Shown: positions 25,055 to 38,632, counted from the stretch's first letter. The stretch: DNA of 64,000 nucleotides from Akebia trifoliata (GCA_017979445.1 CM030714.1:48127220-48191219); one strand, 5' to 3'. Numbers and translations are program-made. The notes: generated by a model not told the origin, from the sequence alone.

Positions 25055-25148
25055 AAAAATTGATTCAAGGCTTTAGTAAACAAACATAGAAGAAGACAAG
25101 GAAATGCAAGACAAAAGAAGAGCTATAGGATTCTATAATTTATTAGAA

Positions 25149-25294
25149 TTGATTGTGAATTTAGAGGAGGAGCAACGTAGAGGAAACCAGGTTTCACTTT
25201 GCCGGTTAAGGCACACAAAGGAGAAGGGTCCCTATAGATCACAACGTAGGTATAATTCTCAACAACAGAAACAGAAACACGTCACACTATATAA
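25149..25294 (+). promoter_or_regulatory. Shared protease promoter module and TATA box (gene 3)
   Basis: The block TTTAGAGGAGGAGCAACGTA and TTTCACTTTGCCGG with GGCACAC recurs; TATA box TATATAA is at 25288-25294, followed by GCTCTAAAGCCCCTCCACCA. Confidence 0.6.
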
Positions 25295-25363
25295 GCTCTA
25301 AAGCCCCTCCACCAATAACACCACCACTCCTCAACAAACTCTCTGCTAAGTACTAAAAAAACC

Positions 25364-26669
25364 ATGGCTTCCGTACGTCGGTCACAATGCATGTGTTTGG
25401 CCTTCGTCATTTTGGGTGTTTGGGCATCTCAGGTCATGTCTCGAACACTCCAAGAGGCGTCCATGACAGAGAGGCATGAACAATGGATGGTTCGTTACGG
25501 ACGCACTTATGAGGATGCCACAGAGAAGGAGATGCGCTTCAAGATATTCAAGGACAATGTAGATTTCATAGACTCCTTTAATAGTATTGGAGACCGACCT
25601 TACAAGCTAAGCATCAATGAATTTGCAGACCAAACCAATGAAGAGTTTAGGACCTCTCGCAATGGATATAAGAGGTCTTCAGAACAGAGGTCATCAGCTA
25701 TAGTATCGTTCAAATACGAAAATGTCACTGCAGCGCCTTCTAGTATGGACTGGAGAAAGAAAGGAGCTGTTACTCCTGTCAAAAACCAAGGCCAATGTGG
25801 TAAGCAGTAACAAACGCATACTAGGCCGCATTTTGGTATTTCTTAGAAAGTGCTTTTGTGACTTTATAAAAAATTCGAAAAAGTCGCAAATATGCATTTG
25901 GTTCTATAATTAAAAGGGTAGTTTTATGAAGTTGATTTCAGATGGGGAGGACAAAAAAAACTCTTAAATTAAGAATAAATAAAAAATCGTAACATGGTTC
26001 ACAGATCATGCCTTCCAGCATATCTTTCTCTAGTACATGTTTCCTAACTCTCTTGTACAATTCTGTGGTTTGTACATAGGATGCTGTTGGGCATTCTCGG
26101 CTGTGGCGGCAATGGAAGGTATAACCCAGCTCACTACCAGTAAATTAATCTCCCTATCTGAGCAAGAGCTAGTGGACTGTGATACTAGCGGTGAGGATCA
26201 AGGCTGCGAGGGTGGTCTCATGGACAATGCCTTCGATTTCATCCAACAAAATCAAGGCCTAACCACTGAAGCAAATTACCCATACAAGGGAGTTGATGGC
26301 ACTTGCAACAGCAAGAAGGCAGCTTCCCATGCAGCTGATATCAATGGTTATGAAGATGTACCAGCCAACAACGAGAAGGCATTATTGAAAGCTGTATCTA
26401 AGCAACCCGTTTCGGTGGCCATCGATGCTAGTGGATCTGCCTTCCAATTCTACTCGAGTGGCATATTCATGGGAGATTGCGGTACCGAGTTAGACCATGG
26501 TGTTACTGCAGTAGGCTACGGGAGTAACGGTGGGACCAAATATTGGTTGGTTAAGAACTCATGGGGCACCGAATGGGGTGAAGATGGATACATAAGAATG
26601 CAACGCGATATTGATGCGGAGGAAGGTCTTTGTGGTATTGCTATGGATGCTTCCTACCCAACTGCTTAA
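25364..26669 (+). CDS. SAG39-like: SAG12/SAG39-type papain-like cysteine protease 3
   Basis: Two exons, 25364-25799 and 26080-26669, give 341 residues. Signal peptide (residues 1-22), I29 prodomain ([17 protein letters not shown]), an NVT site before the mature start (APSSMDW) and a complete C1 domain with Cys 148 (CGCCWAFS), His 285 and Asn 305. The mature domain is almost identical to gene 1 (for example [10 protein letters not shown] against [24 protein letters not shown] against [14 protein letters not shown]), while the prodomain resembles gene 2 more in places ([19 protein letters not shown]). This mosaic suggests gene conversion between paralogues. No disabling change is seen. Confidence 0.93.
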
Positions 26670-27445
26670 GAAGAAAGAACCATGAGTGACCCGATCACAA
26701 AAACAGAAACAAAAAAGAACCATGAGTGGATGAGCCATCTTCAGTGTTTATATAGTTACACCATTGAGCTTACGATGTACTTATTATTCTCAGTAATTAT
26801 GCTTGTGTTACATGTGTATGTAAATTACAAATTTATCAATGCGAATACATGGTAGATTTGTGACAAGTGGAACAGTTCATAAACCAAACCATAAATAAAG
26901 TACATTTTTATACAATTTATAATTCCCTCTTTTAGGGTTCTTAGTTAACATCACTGGTAAGTAATGGAGTTAAGACTCTTTGAAGGACAAACATATATAC
27001 TTCAAAGAATGGGTGGCTAAGACTATTAGTGCAAATGAAATACATGAGTGGAGACACTGGTATCAGCCACTTTTCAAGGAAAACTGCTATTTGCTTCTGC
27101 CCACCACTTCGCAAACTGTTGCAATCAACTAACAAAATTTCCTTTACAAGCACACCACAGTATATCCACTTATTCACCTTCACAATGATCAACTACCTTC
27201 ACCTATTAGCACTTGTAGACGAACATATATAAAAGATGGTCATGCAAAAATACCTGCCATTTGAACAAGAAAAGCAGATTATAGGACTAATTATTAGTGG
27301 ATTTGTAGTGAAATCAATGGGATAATTGCTGAGTCGAAGATGTAATGGATATGTTTGTACCTTGGAATCAGTCCCAACTAAAGGCATGATCTGAAAGATC
27401 TGTTAACTATCATTTTTTCCAATCAGTCTGAAATACCATGACTGG
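26670..27445. other. Spacer between protease 3 and the CofD-like gene
   Basis: It holds the converging 3' ends of the plus-strand protease gene and the minus-strand CofD-like gene. No additional gene is supported. Confidence 0.5.
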
Positions 27446-30400
27446 TTATTTAGCCTCAGCAACATGCAAGCTCAAGTGCTCAGTTATCAAATCGGCAATA
27501 GCTTGTATTAAAGATTCGGGATCAAAAATGATACCCACTTTGGGATCACATATGGAATCAACAGTTACCTGCAACAATGTGTTGTCCAACAGTCCAACTT
27601 ACATGTAAATTAGATAAACATTAAGTACAGTATAACTTTAGAATATAGAAGTTATCTAACTTTTTAAATAAGATAATCTAGAAAATAAGGGTGTCCCAAC
27701 CCCCATTTAAAAGCTACAATTTATGCCAAATAAAAAGCACTAAAAGAACTGTATTGTGTTCCCCTCCGAAATATGGAATTAATGTGTTTCATGGCATTAC
27801 ATCCCATGCTTTGCATTAGATTTTGGGCCGCATTCTTGACAAATAATGTGTTGGGTGGATGATTCTAAGTAACAGTGAACTTAATTATCAATGGTAAACC
27901 AGATGTTGTTAAAGGCTGGTTAAAGATGTACAATACCACATGAAAGATTCCTTGGGAAGCCAAACATTGAACATCCACTGGAACTTGACCATCCCTGGGT
28001 ACCACCAAGGCATTGATGTACTGGCATGGCTGCACAGAAAAATGAAGCTAGCTGTAGGCCTTGTATTCATACGGTGAAATCACATGGACATCATGGAAAT
28101 AGCTGCCTTTGACATTTGAAATGATGCTGAAGAACAATTGTGTATGTTTGTGGTGAAAAGATACATTCTAAAAAATGTTGATCGAAGAAATAATGAAAAA
28201 ATGGTAGAACAGAAAGGAAGCAACTTAATATAAACCAAATTTGACAAGTATTTCTTAAGAGATCTGTTTATGGAAAAATAGAGACATAAACATCGGTTGA
28301 AAAACTATACATGAAAATCAACAGTTCTACAAAGAATACAAATGGCAGTGGAACTAATGCAGAATAAAAATGTACAGTGGTTAGCGACTTAGCGTGACTA
28401 AAGTGACTTTTTTACATTCGTTCCAGGAATATCAAAGGTAGAATCCTCAATAAACACAAATATTAGATAACTTCACTTTTAAATAGTACAAAATTCCAGA
28501 AAGACCATTCAGTATTTCAAAGTTTATGACTGCATTTGTTATTTTTACCATCTTCGTACTTGTACTGTCTCATGGACTTTTAATTTTACCTTAAATCTCA
28601 CGAGATGAAATAAGAAATAGAACCTTCTTGCCTCCTTTATAGAGTTTCCAATTGGAGTCGAAGTTTTTTTTTTTTTCCCTTACTAAAGCGTGCTCCATGG
28701 GAGGTAGGCAGAGCAAAGAAGAAAGTGAAGATCTACCGACTCAGATTTAAAGATGTCAAACGACATAAAGAGAGAGGATTGAAGACTCTACGACCCTTGC
28801 AACAACACTTACTTAAAAACTGAATAAAATGGTTTCTGGGAACAATATGAAGTACAAACAGAATATTATTACACAGAATCTAACAATGTATATGATGCAG
28901 CACAGTACCAAAAAAATCAATTAATTTTACATGTGAAATCTTTAAACTGGGGCATGATTCACTTACACGGTTCTTGAGACAATTATGAGGATCTCCATAG
29001 GTTCGATTTAGAGCATCTGTAATGGCAGTCACAAAGCCAGAGGCAGATAAGCCACTAGTTTCTCGATCATGTGAGCCATTCAACAGAAGTACCTACATTT
29101 GGAAAAGCCATCTTACAAGTTGGCATTTAGAGAAATTCCAACCACCACAGAATTTCAGTTTAAATTAGATTTTTACATTGATGGAAGTCACTATTCAGCT
29201 AGGGGAAGATATGTAGCTTATTAGAAAGCTAAGGCGGCACGGAATGGACAAGCAAATACAACAATAGCCTTCACAATGTTTTCTAAGTAGTGAGTACCTC
29301 AAGACTTAGCAGAGAATACCTTGGGACAGGACCTTGAGGAAATGATCTCCCCAATGCCAAGCAAGACCTAGAAATTTGTCGACATCAATAAGAAATGAAA
29401 TACATACAAGTTCCTCAGGCATGAAACAATATACAACTTATGAGTGCCAAGATTCCTCTTTGGAAAGAAAGTAGATGGAACAGCCTATGTCAAATGTAAG
29501 ACTACTATTTCATACTATTGTACCATGGTCAATGGGTGCAACCCATAATCTAATCACATAGATTTGTGTGTATGTGCATGTGCCAACAACATGCACCTAT
29601 GATAAAAGCATACATGCCATAATAAGGCTGACCATAATTCAGTTTGACTCAAGAAACAAGCATGAACAGAATACATAGGTCCTGATACAACAACCATCAC
29701 ACAAATACACAAGCAAGAAAAACCGAAAGAACTGTCACAAAAGTTAGAAATAAGTTATATATGAAAAAAATAAATACGGATCAAAAAAAATTTTGAACAA
29801 ACCTATCAAAGAAAATTTAAAATGTATAACTGGATTGAACCCAAACAATGAATATGTACAAGCATTTTTCAGGCAAACAATGAAAGATAAGGCAACTTTA
29901 TTCAGTGCTCATCAAATTTAGATAGAAAAAGTGTAGAAACCTATTCAAGGCTAAAAAAAAATTGGTCAAAGTTTAGCTTGGACAAGTAAAGCAAAAAATT
30001 TAATGAAGCTTATGAACCAAAAGACCCCAGATGAGAGTCTCAGCTACTGGATGTTTCAGAGCTCTGAAGAAAAGAGTTGGCCCTGTTGAAATATATTCTC
30101 AGCCATGGTTCAAAGGTTCCCTCTGTTTTGGAATGTTTTGGTGGAACATTCTGGTTTTCACCTTGACCAGAACCAAATATTGACCCCAAAACATCGAATG
30201 TTTTAGATTGTCTCAAAATGTTTCAGGATGTCTCAGAATGTTTAGGTAAAGATCGTCTCAGTTTTTCTCCTAACTGAAATATAACCTCAAGATGAGATTT
30301 TAAACCTTGTTACTTGCCTAAAAACCATCAAACAGAGATGTGTTCTTTGCCATATTGCTGGATATGACAGCACAAATTGAGCGACAAGACTTGCACAAAA

Positions 30401-33400
30401 TGGGGTTCATAGTCATCATCAAAGCATTATCCCAAAATTTGGGGTCAGCTGAACAAATCATGTTCCCATTCAATTTGCCTAAAGCCACGTCTTCTAATAA
30501 TTCAAGTGTATCCATATCTACTCTCACTACCTCAATCAATGTACTTTGTGGTCTTCTCGTGCTGTTTTAGAACCTTCAACTTGTAGATTCCTACCAACTA
30601 GGGCCATTAGTAGTCTTCATTGCACATGAACAAACCATCTCAATTGACTTCACCTTAGTTTATTACCTTTTGGTGCTACTCCTACATCTACAGATATGTG
30701 TTCATTTCTAGTTTCATCTTTCTATATTTCCACTCATTCCTATGGACATGTTTCTTAACCACCTTACGTTCAGCTCAATAAAACATATAGCTGGTCATGT
30801 TGGCATCACATTAAAGGTCTTCTCTAATTTAATTGGAACACATTGGTCACATAGTACTCCAGATGCACCCTCCACTTTAACCACCCAACTCTGGTTCTAT
30901 GGAATAAAAAACCCCCCTCAATCTTTCCTTTCTTATGGGTAATAGAACCAAAGTTAAGAAAATAGTTGATTTGGGGTATTTCTTAGCCATCAATTTTTAC
31001 TAGCCCTTATTTTCGCTGTATATCATTTTAAAAGTTGCACTCATACACTATGTCTTGGACATACTTATTATGAAGCCCTTGGACTCCAAACAACAAAGTT
31101 CATGCAACAAAACTGAAGAAAATGAAAAAAGGGGAAGGCAAAAAGCAAAGGAGGAACTACCAAAATAGGTTTGGTAAGGGAGATCAAAGAATGAAGAAAA
31201 AAGAGAAGTCCTAATTTATTTGAACTTTTTAGCAGAACTGTGTTTGATTACTTGACCATTGTAAAACAAATGCATGGCTAGTCATTGCATCTTAGAGATC
31301 AAATCCCAACAAAACTGACCCACTTGGCTAGTTTCACGTAAAGTTCCAATGTTGGACCTTGGCTGGAGGTCCCCAATGTCGTTAAGAATACATTATCCGA
31401 ATATATTTTTTAATGTAAAAAATTGAAAAGATAAAACAATTAACTTGCCAAAGTAATGTAAATCACTAACAACGTATGCAAATTTGGTGCTTTACAAGAT
31501 ACATTCATATCTGATACCACTATTTATATGATGAAGCTCATATGGGAAAACTAGAACTGTAAAAATCAATTTTCTAGATTGCATTAACCTAAAACAAATT
31601 AGTGAGAACAAAATCATCTGTAAGTTCTTCAAGCAGTTATGCAACTTGATCACCATACTGCAAGAGCTTCATCAAACAAAATAACAAGACAAATATAGCA
31701 ATCAAAGTGATTCTCAGATATTACCAGTGAAGGACAAACAGAAGTAAAAAGGGATCCCATCGCATAAACGATGCAGTCCACTTCACTCAACTGCTCCAGG
31801 ACACTAGGGTTAACAGTGGGGAAGACCTAATCAATGAAAGTAATGATACTATCAATAGATCCAAGTATTAGAAATTAGAAAAACACTTCGACAGTAACTA
31901 ATAAGATTTTATAGGAAATCCAATTTACTAATATCCAGAAATGGGTAATTAATTCAAAACTTCAAGGAAAACAGTAATCATCCTTACCTTCCGCAAGTCC
32001 ATACTTTAGTCCAGGTAGGCTTTTGAGTAGGTACATCTTTGGTGGCAGCTTACTGCTAAAAACTCACAAGACTGGAAAAGTAGCCTAAAGGCTAGGCTCA
32101 AATTTATAGGTATTTCCTCTATATTTTTAGGTCTGAACATGCCAATAAAGATGACAGGAGTTTTAGATTTGTTGAGAGAGAGAACTTAATTGTAGTGCTT
32201 TTAGTATATAATTGTGGGCTTAGTCCCACATTGCTTATAGGTTATTTTTGTACTTATAAAGGAACTTAGGCCACCATGTAATATATCCAATTCAATAAAA
32301 CAATCTTTCTTAACATATTACAGAGCTAGTGATTTTGATCAAGCCCTGCATCATTTCTCCAGCAAGTGATGGTGATACAGCATGCGGGCTTTAACCTCTT
32401 TGAGCATTTGCCAAGTAATAGATCTAATCACAATGAAAGGTTATTTTGACTAGAGTTTCTTCTAAAACAAACATTATTCATCGTGGATATAATTCATCAT
32501 AGTTCATCAAAGTATTGTTCATGATGGATACTATTCACGGTATTGTGCAAGGTATTATTTACAATAAAACGTGAGGTTTTTATCTGGTGAACAGGGTTTG
32601 GGAACAACAATGAAAAAAGGAAGAATCATTCAATCAAATACCGAAGGTGCATATTGGTTGGGACATGGCTTGGATGATGATAATCCAAATGTATTTATAT
32701 GCATACATAGCACCATCTAATGGTGCTAAACACATGTTTACCATGCTTTTAGAAGTTTGAAAGCTAATCTCGAGTTCCAGCTCCCTCCAGAAATTGATGG
32801 TAGATTGCACATAACCCATACTATATTGCTACTTCTGCAGGCTCTAAGATACATATAACAAACACAACGCGTATTATCACATAAGGACAAGAGGGGGGGA
32901 GGGAGCAAGAACAACTACATTGGTTTTATTGTTTTCAATACCATAGCATTAGAGGGCATATTTTTACAAATCTAGGACCATTAATACCAAACACCGCCAA
33001 TCATTCCAAACAAGCACTTGAAAAGTTGTAAATTAGACTTAAAAACTTAATTTGTCCTTATTGTGCATCGACACAGGCACGCCCCTTATACCGGAGAACG
33101 TTATTGAAACTGTAAACAAGTTCCTCATAACATGATAATAAAAACATTTAGCCGAATGGAACACACCTGAAGTAATGCAAAAAAATGGTCTCTGATAGAA
33201 TGTGCCAAATAAAAAAAGAAACTTTAGATGCATCATTCACCTCATGCAACAAGTTTCTGCCCTCGCTTGACATGTAGAATATTCGTTTTATACTCGAAGA
33301 AAGTGTTGGAACTGAAGAGCATTCCTATCCATAACAATCCAACAGTAAAATAAGAACAAAACTATCTATACTAGCAATGCCACAATATGAATCAGTAAAT

Positions 33401-36400
33401 TACTAAGGATCTGCTTAGTATGACCATGAATTGCCATAAATTGGTGTAAAACAAAATAATAATAATAATAATAATAATAAATCTTTTATTTCACCTGTTC
33501 AAAAATAAATGGTTGTGGCAAAAAATAATATTAATCAAGAAAGACGATTGTTTCAGTACAGATTTTATCAACTTAACAAAAAAAATAAAGAGATCAAGTT
33601 AAGGAATTTCTCCCTTACCATACCTTAACTATAGGTTGCATAGATCCAATAGTTGGATGAGATATTTCATTTTGACCACGTATTACAGTTCCATCCTGAA
33701 AGTGACTAGCACAAAATCAATGGAAAACCCAAATAAAACTTAATGGATAAAAAAAATTACTCTCTCTCTCTCTCTCTCCTCGTACACAAAATTATGCAAA
33801 AATATGCTCCAAGTTATGCTTCAGCGTCATGGGGCATTCCCCTCCCCTTATCCACTCACAACCATAACCTTCTTCTTTGATAACTTGTTATTTAGATGGG
33901 AGCAAATGTGCAATGAGGACGTGCAGTAGGGTTTTTTTTTTTGTGTCCTTTACTATTTAGGAATATAATTGATGCATTTATAAGATAAATAGAGGATGAA
34001 GAAATAAAATAGCCCAACCATGAATATTGGTAATGCTTACACAGATTGAACCTCATTATCACTTTGGAAAAGAAAAAATATCATGATAAATCCACTTATT
34101 GAGCTAAGAAATAACATAAAGACAAAGACATTAATCAACAAGCATACCCATAATTCACATCCTAACGTAAGCCTGTCATTTGTGGAAATCACAGGGAGAA
34201 CAAGACTCTCTGTGGGAATATCTGAAACACGTGAAAATAAAAATATTGCAGCATCTAAAGACTGAAAGAATATCCGTGCCCCTGCAAAAAAGAAATTTCC
34301 AATGCTGCAGCATGATGAAAGTCAGTTAATTTTTAACTATAGCCTTAATCTGAAAAATGTTGAACACCGAATATTAAATATGAAACAGTAGTTCATGAGA
34401 AGTCCTATCCATGAATGACAAATTCTAAAACAAATGAAAGGCAAACAGAACATAAAGGATGTATTCTCACGGTAAAATAAAAACCATGAAGCGTACAAGG
34501 TATATGTGAGAATGACCCATGGAAATTAGTTCGAAACATGATAGTAGAACTTAGTTTATGCAAATGGGTCTAAAACACCCAATATAAACCCAAAGACGAA
34601 AATTAAGTAATTGTAGAACAAGATAGATTACAAAGAGGAAAACTTAGGAACATGGTTTGTCTTTGTATGAGGCTTTCAATATAGCCTATAAGATGTACGC
34701 GGCCAAGAGGAAGCAATTTTGGACTAAAAGGCACTGCTAAAGCTCTGTTTTAAGCCTGGTAAAGCACATTACTTCAACAATGCTTTATCCAAAATGCCGC
34801 CAACCCCTCTATCTTATGCATGGACCCACTGCATTTTGTCAAGAGCTTCAACCCTAATGTACTTCACCCACAATCCCCTGGCCCTCACCCAGACCTTGGG
34901 TCTTACATCAAACAACAAAAATCATACCACATAACAGTTTACGAACTCAGAATTTATGTAATCCTATAAAGAGAAAAAAAAAAAGCATAACATGAGTTTG
35001 ATCCACTAAAGGAAACAAAAATACCTCCCATTCTTGAAACAAAATGATTCACTTGACCGTCGAAGGATCTGTGTAACAAAAGAACAATCGTAAAGTTTCC
35101 CCACTATTCTATTGCATAAAAACATTAAGGGAATATAAAAAGAATGACTTTAAAAATACAAATCATGTTTGTTTGCAGCATTTAAGCAACATATTATTAT
35201 GAATGTGTAAATTCATCAGATACATAAATCAATAAAGCATATACTCAAGGAGTTATTGTTACATTTCAACTTTTCTGAGTGAAAATCCACCCAAAAAAAT
35301 GGAAAAAAAAAAAAAAAAGAAGAAAAACAAATGAAGTAAGACGACAGAGGAAGAGTGTGTAACAAGGTGTTAAAAGGTCAATTAAATATGTTGAAGTAAG
35401 ATGGAATACCTGATTTTGAAAGTAAACCAGAAAAGCTCGTATTGTTTCCCGATAGGGTCCTGATACACCTTTCCACAAAGCGTGTTCTCCTTCTACAATA
35501 TTATACCTGTCAAATTCTTAACTCAGCACAGCAACATTCACAACTCCCACCATTATAATGTATTTTTATGCAACAGGGTGTTCCCACCCCCCTTAGAAGT
35601 GGGACTAATCCCTGCGGGTACACCCTGCCACTGCAAACAAGCGTATTTGGTGAAGTCACGGACCCACCATTATAATGCTTGGAAAAGATATGAGAATTTT
35701 TTTAGTAAGTACAAGTAATTTTATCAGAAGGGAAAAGAAAGAAATAGATAACCCTCCCACGGGGTCAAGTTAACCTACAAAGGAAGGACCAACTAAAATC
35801 AAAAGGAGATACAACAAACAACCCCAACTGGTAAAGTAGAACAAAAAAAAATCCAACACCGAGAAGCAACAAAATCACTCAACGGCAATGCAAATTTACA
35901 AGTAAGTTGTAACCATTAGGATCCTGAAGGTGTTGATATTAGTAGTATCAAAAACCGATCGCCAAAAATATAGAAAATTTTGAGTCATGACATCTCTGGA
36001 CTCTTAGAATCATTTGACTTTAGTATCAAGCCCTCCTAGACACTTTGCAACATCACCGTCACCCCAATTAGGATAGCTCTGAATATTAGAATTCTCATCC
36101 TAATATCCATTAGTATCAGGATCAAAATGATTGGCACTGATGAAAACCCTTATAACCTACAAACCGTTCAATACCAATAGCCCACACATATGGGCGCCAT
36201 GTGCATTAGGCGCCAACACCCGACTCACCTAAAAGTGTGTTGTCCTGTCTAAGCACCCACCACTATTGTTGACTAGGTGCCTCCCATTCCTACTAATTGT
36301 TGTCCCGCAAAGGCACCCCATGGTTTGAATAATTCTCAGCTTTTTTACTTACTCTTCACCTATCTCTTTTCTTTTTTCTCTCCCTGTATCTTTTACTCTT

Positions 36401-38200
36401 CTCCCTTTCTTCCTTTTTTTTTCCATTGAATTCCAACAAACTATTATTTGGAGATTTAGACCATCACAGTCAAACTTTCCAAATCAAGTTGGAAGACTTT
36501 TAGGAGATTATAATTGCACGTAAGATAACAAAAGGATTAAAATTATATTTGAAATAATGGCCTATACCCACCAATACTCCAAATGATTCTCGAAAAGTTT
36601 AAAATGCACCTCTGTGATTTGCTTGGCTTAGCAAGTTCTAATGGTTCCTAGAAAAAAAGAGATACAAAGCCAAAATGTGCATTACCAAGGACCCAACATC
36701 TTTCCATTACTAGTATTTTAACAAAGTAACCTGTAATTTATAGGAAACATAAATGCATTTCCACGCAAAAATAATAATAATAATAATAAAGCTTTTGGAT
36801 TCAATTAACAACAATCCAATTTCCTCCTGAAGTCCAAATTGTTCATCAGTTAACACAATTTGGAGGTAAGTATAGGTGAATAGGACATTGGAAAAGCATG
36901 CGACCTCTAACAGAATCAAAATGTTAGAAGCCAACCATGAAAGAAACGTATTTTATAATTCGGTATGGCTTGTACACAATAAAGAAAGTAACAGGTCAAT
37001 TAAGGCTCAGGCATGACATCCTATACTAAAATACCTTATACACGTTCAATTTTGATCCATCTAAATGGCATATCTAAGGTAGCATAATTAACGATGCCAT
37101 ATGAAAATCACATTATATAGAATGGGAAGAACCAGTTATATGAAAACTAGTTGTAGTACCATTCTAATTTTGCTTCTCGTTCATCGAGGGTTAAGCGGTG
37201 ACCAAGCAATCTTCGCACAGCAAGAGCTTCTGAAGTACTTTCATCAGATAATCTCAAACATCTTGATCGAATGTCTCCTACAGCTGGACCACCTATAATA
37301 GTCCCAACCATTTTTCATACATTTCATCATCTTGAAAAAATATATATTATTCTTGTTTTCTTTTTATTTCTTTGGAGCGAGACAAATGATAGGCATAAAA
37401 TTTTGAATAAGAAATAAACTAACCTAGTACACGAACAATCTCAGCTGTACTTCCTCCATCATCGGAAACAGGGAGAACGTGTGCAACACGAGTTGTTAAC
37501 TTTTTCAACTCTTCCACAACTCCATTAAATGCAGTTCCACCTAAAGTGACATAACATTGAGGTATAAATATGCTTGGAGTAACAATCATGGAAACAACCA
37601 ACATAAAAATTAGCAATTCAAACAATGGTGAGCCGACTTTCTTATCGTGAACAAGAGCAGTTTAAAGGATATTGGTATAAAATCAAATGTCAGACAAAGG
37701 AACATGTGATTCTCACCAATTTCGAGCAACAAATTAAATATTTTGTGATACACCCAATTAATAATTTCTATTAAATTATTAAATTTATATAAATTTCATC
37801 AGAAATTCTAACATAGCCTTAATTACTTGATTTAACTATGACTAACGCTATGATTGGGGGGCAAAAAAAGTTACCCACTTAGCATTTCCTTCTTTACATG
37901 AACACCCCATTTAACATTTCTTGATCAATTCTTATTCATAAAAACAATTTAAGCAATTCTATCATTAATATTACAGCATCTCTTCATGAAAGAGGTCTCA
38001 CTGTCACGTCCAAATTAATTTGCATATTTCACATAAAAATTCCAATTGAAGAAAAATAATAATGATAAAAGAAAAACAATTAAAGATTTATATTTTGGAC
38101 ATAAAATTGGAAAAATGAAGAAATGAGGAATGAAACCTGAGAAAACAAGCAATGAAGGTTGATGCTGAGTAGGGTTTAGAGAGGAATGGTTGGAAGCCAT
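27446..38200 (-). CDS. CofD/YvcK-like protein (2-phospho-L-lactate transferase family)
   Basis: I assemble 13 exons on the minus strand: 38200-38137, 37540-37424, 37292-37160, 35506-35410, 35068-35025, 34304-34148, 33695-33624, 33324-33241, 31826-31725, 29367-29320, 29092-28967, 28029-27937, 27568-27446. All junctions are GT-AG and in phase, giving 419 residues. Family hallmarks: LLVFSGGTAFNG (about residues 17-28), the glycine-rich nucleotide-binding start of CofD/YvcK; VSDDGGSTAEIVRVLGGPAV (46-65) and GDIR; GNFFFAGARIF; CIVYAMGSLFTSVCPSL; a C-terminal end at VAEAK. Bacterial and archaeal relatives are a phospholactyl transferase (CofD, F420 pathway) and a gluconeogenesis-linked factor (YvcK). 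The role of the plant and yeast (YNL011C) versions is not established. No transit peptide is evident. Introns contain LINE, LTR and SINE debris. Confidence 0.9.
30420..30650 (-). mobile_element. 3' remnant of an RTE-type LINE in intron 9
   Basis: Minus-strand frames show the end of a LINE reverse-transcriptase protein: LRWFVHVQ, then VEGSKTAR, then STLIEVVRVDMDTLELLE and ADPKFWDNAL. The plan LRWFGHV...RP..T..EVV..DM...ADP is that of plant RTE LINEs. Frames are interrupted, so it is dead. Confidence 0.65.
32170..32330 (+). mobile_element. LTR and PBS-like remnant in intron 8
   Basis: A 146-bp TG...CA segment (TGTTGAGAGAG to CTTAACA) holds TATAAAGG and AATAAAA signals. It is followed at once by ATTACAGAGCTA, a degraded form of the tRNA-iMet primer-binding site. 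It is probably the 5' end of a truncated or miniature LTR retrotransposon. Confidence 0.5.
33449..33481. repeat. (AAT)n microsatellite in intron 7
   Basis: Eight or more AAT units in an intron of the CofD-like gene. A similar (AAT)n lies at 36769-36788 in intron 3. Confidence 0.7.
35561..35662. mobile_element. SINE-like insertion with 15-bp target duplication
   Basis: CCCACCATTATAATG occurs at 35546-35560 and again at 35663-35677, enclosing 102 bp of GC-richer sequence (GGGTGTTCCCACCCCCC, GGGTACACCCTGCC) within intron 3 of the CofD-like gene. A 15-bp exact duplication indicates LINE-type retrotransposition of a short element, most likely a SINE. No clear pol III boxes are visible. Confidence 0.7.
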
Positions 38201-38540
38201 GGAGAGGATGGATCTTGAACCGGTAGAAGAAGAAGAGATTGGAAGATTTGGGAGTGAGAGTGGGAACATTGCCTTAGATAGTGCCGCTGGACCCAAACTA
38301 GTGTCCGCCATACCATACGCTCTCGAAGTCTCTCTCCTCCAACGAAAAAGCAAAGATGTTGCTAGTCAAAATTGTGGGAGTAGAGAAAAACTATGCCTAC
38401 TTCAAACTCTAGCGTACTCCCTTATGTCCATTATCCTCAGCCACACATCTCTGGCCCTCATTCTAGACACCAAAAGTCATCTTGATTGGTGATTTTCACT
38501 ATTAGCAAAACAGGCGAAAAAAAAATTAATAAAAAGGGAG
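38201..38540. promoter_or_regulatory. Upstream region of the CofD-like gene
   Basis: The 5' flank of the minus-strand gene. Open frames on either strand here have no family resemblance. No distinct TATA box was assigned. Confidence 0.35.
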
Positions 38541-38632
38541 AGTTACTATTGCCACCAAAAATTTTACTAATGCGGCACCAATTTCTTTATAAATTGGTGC
38601 AGTGTTAGTAAAAATTGGTGAGGCAATATCAA
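38541..38632. mobile_element. Small palindromic MITE
   Basis: Left GAGTTACTATTGCCACCAAA with AATTTTACTAATG is mirrored on the right: TTAGTAAAAATTGGTGAGGC followed by AATATC. The centre CACCAATTT...AAATTGGTG is itself a hairpin. The end motif CTATTGCCACC resembles the MITE at 5432. Confidence 0.7.

Noticed and set aside
38190..38492. Plus-strand 100-codon frame over the start of the CofD-like gene
   Set aside because: It is the antisense of exon 1 and its leader, with no homology.
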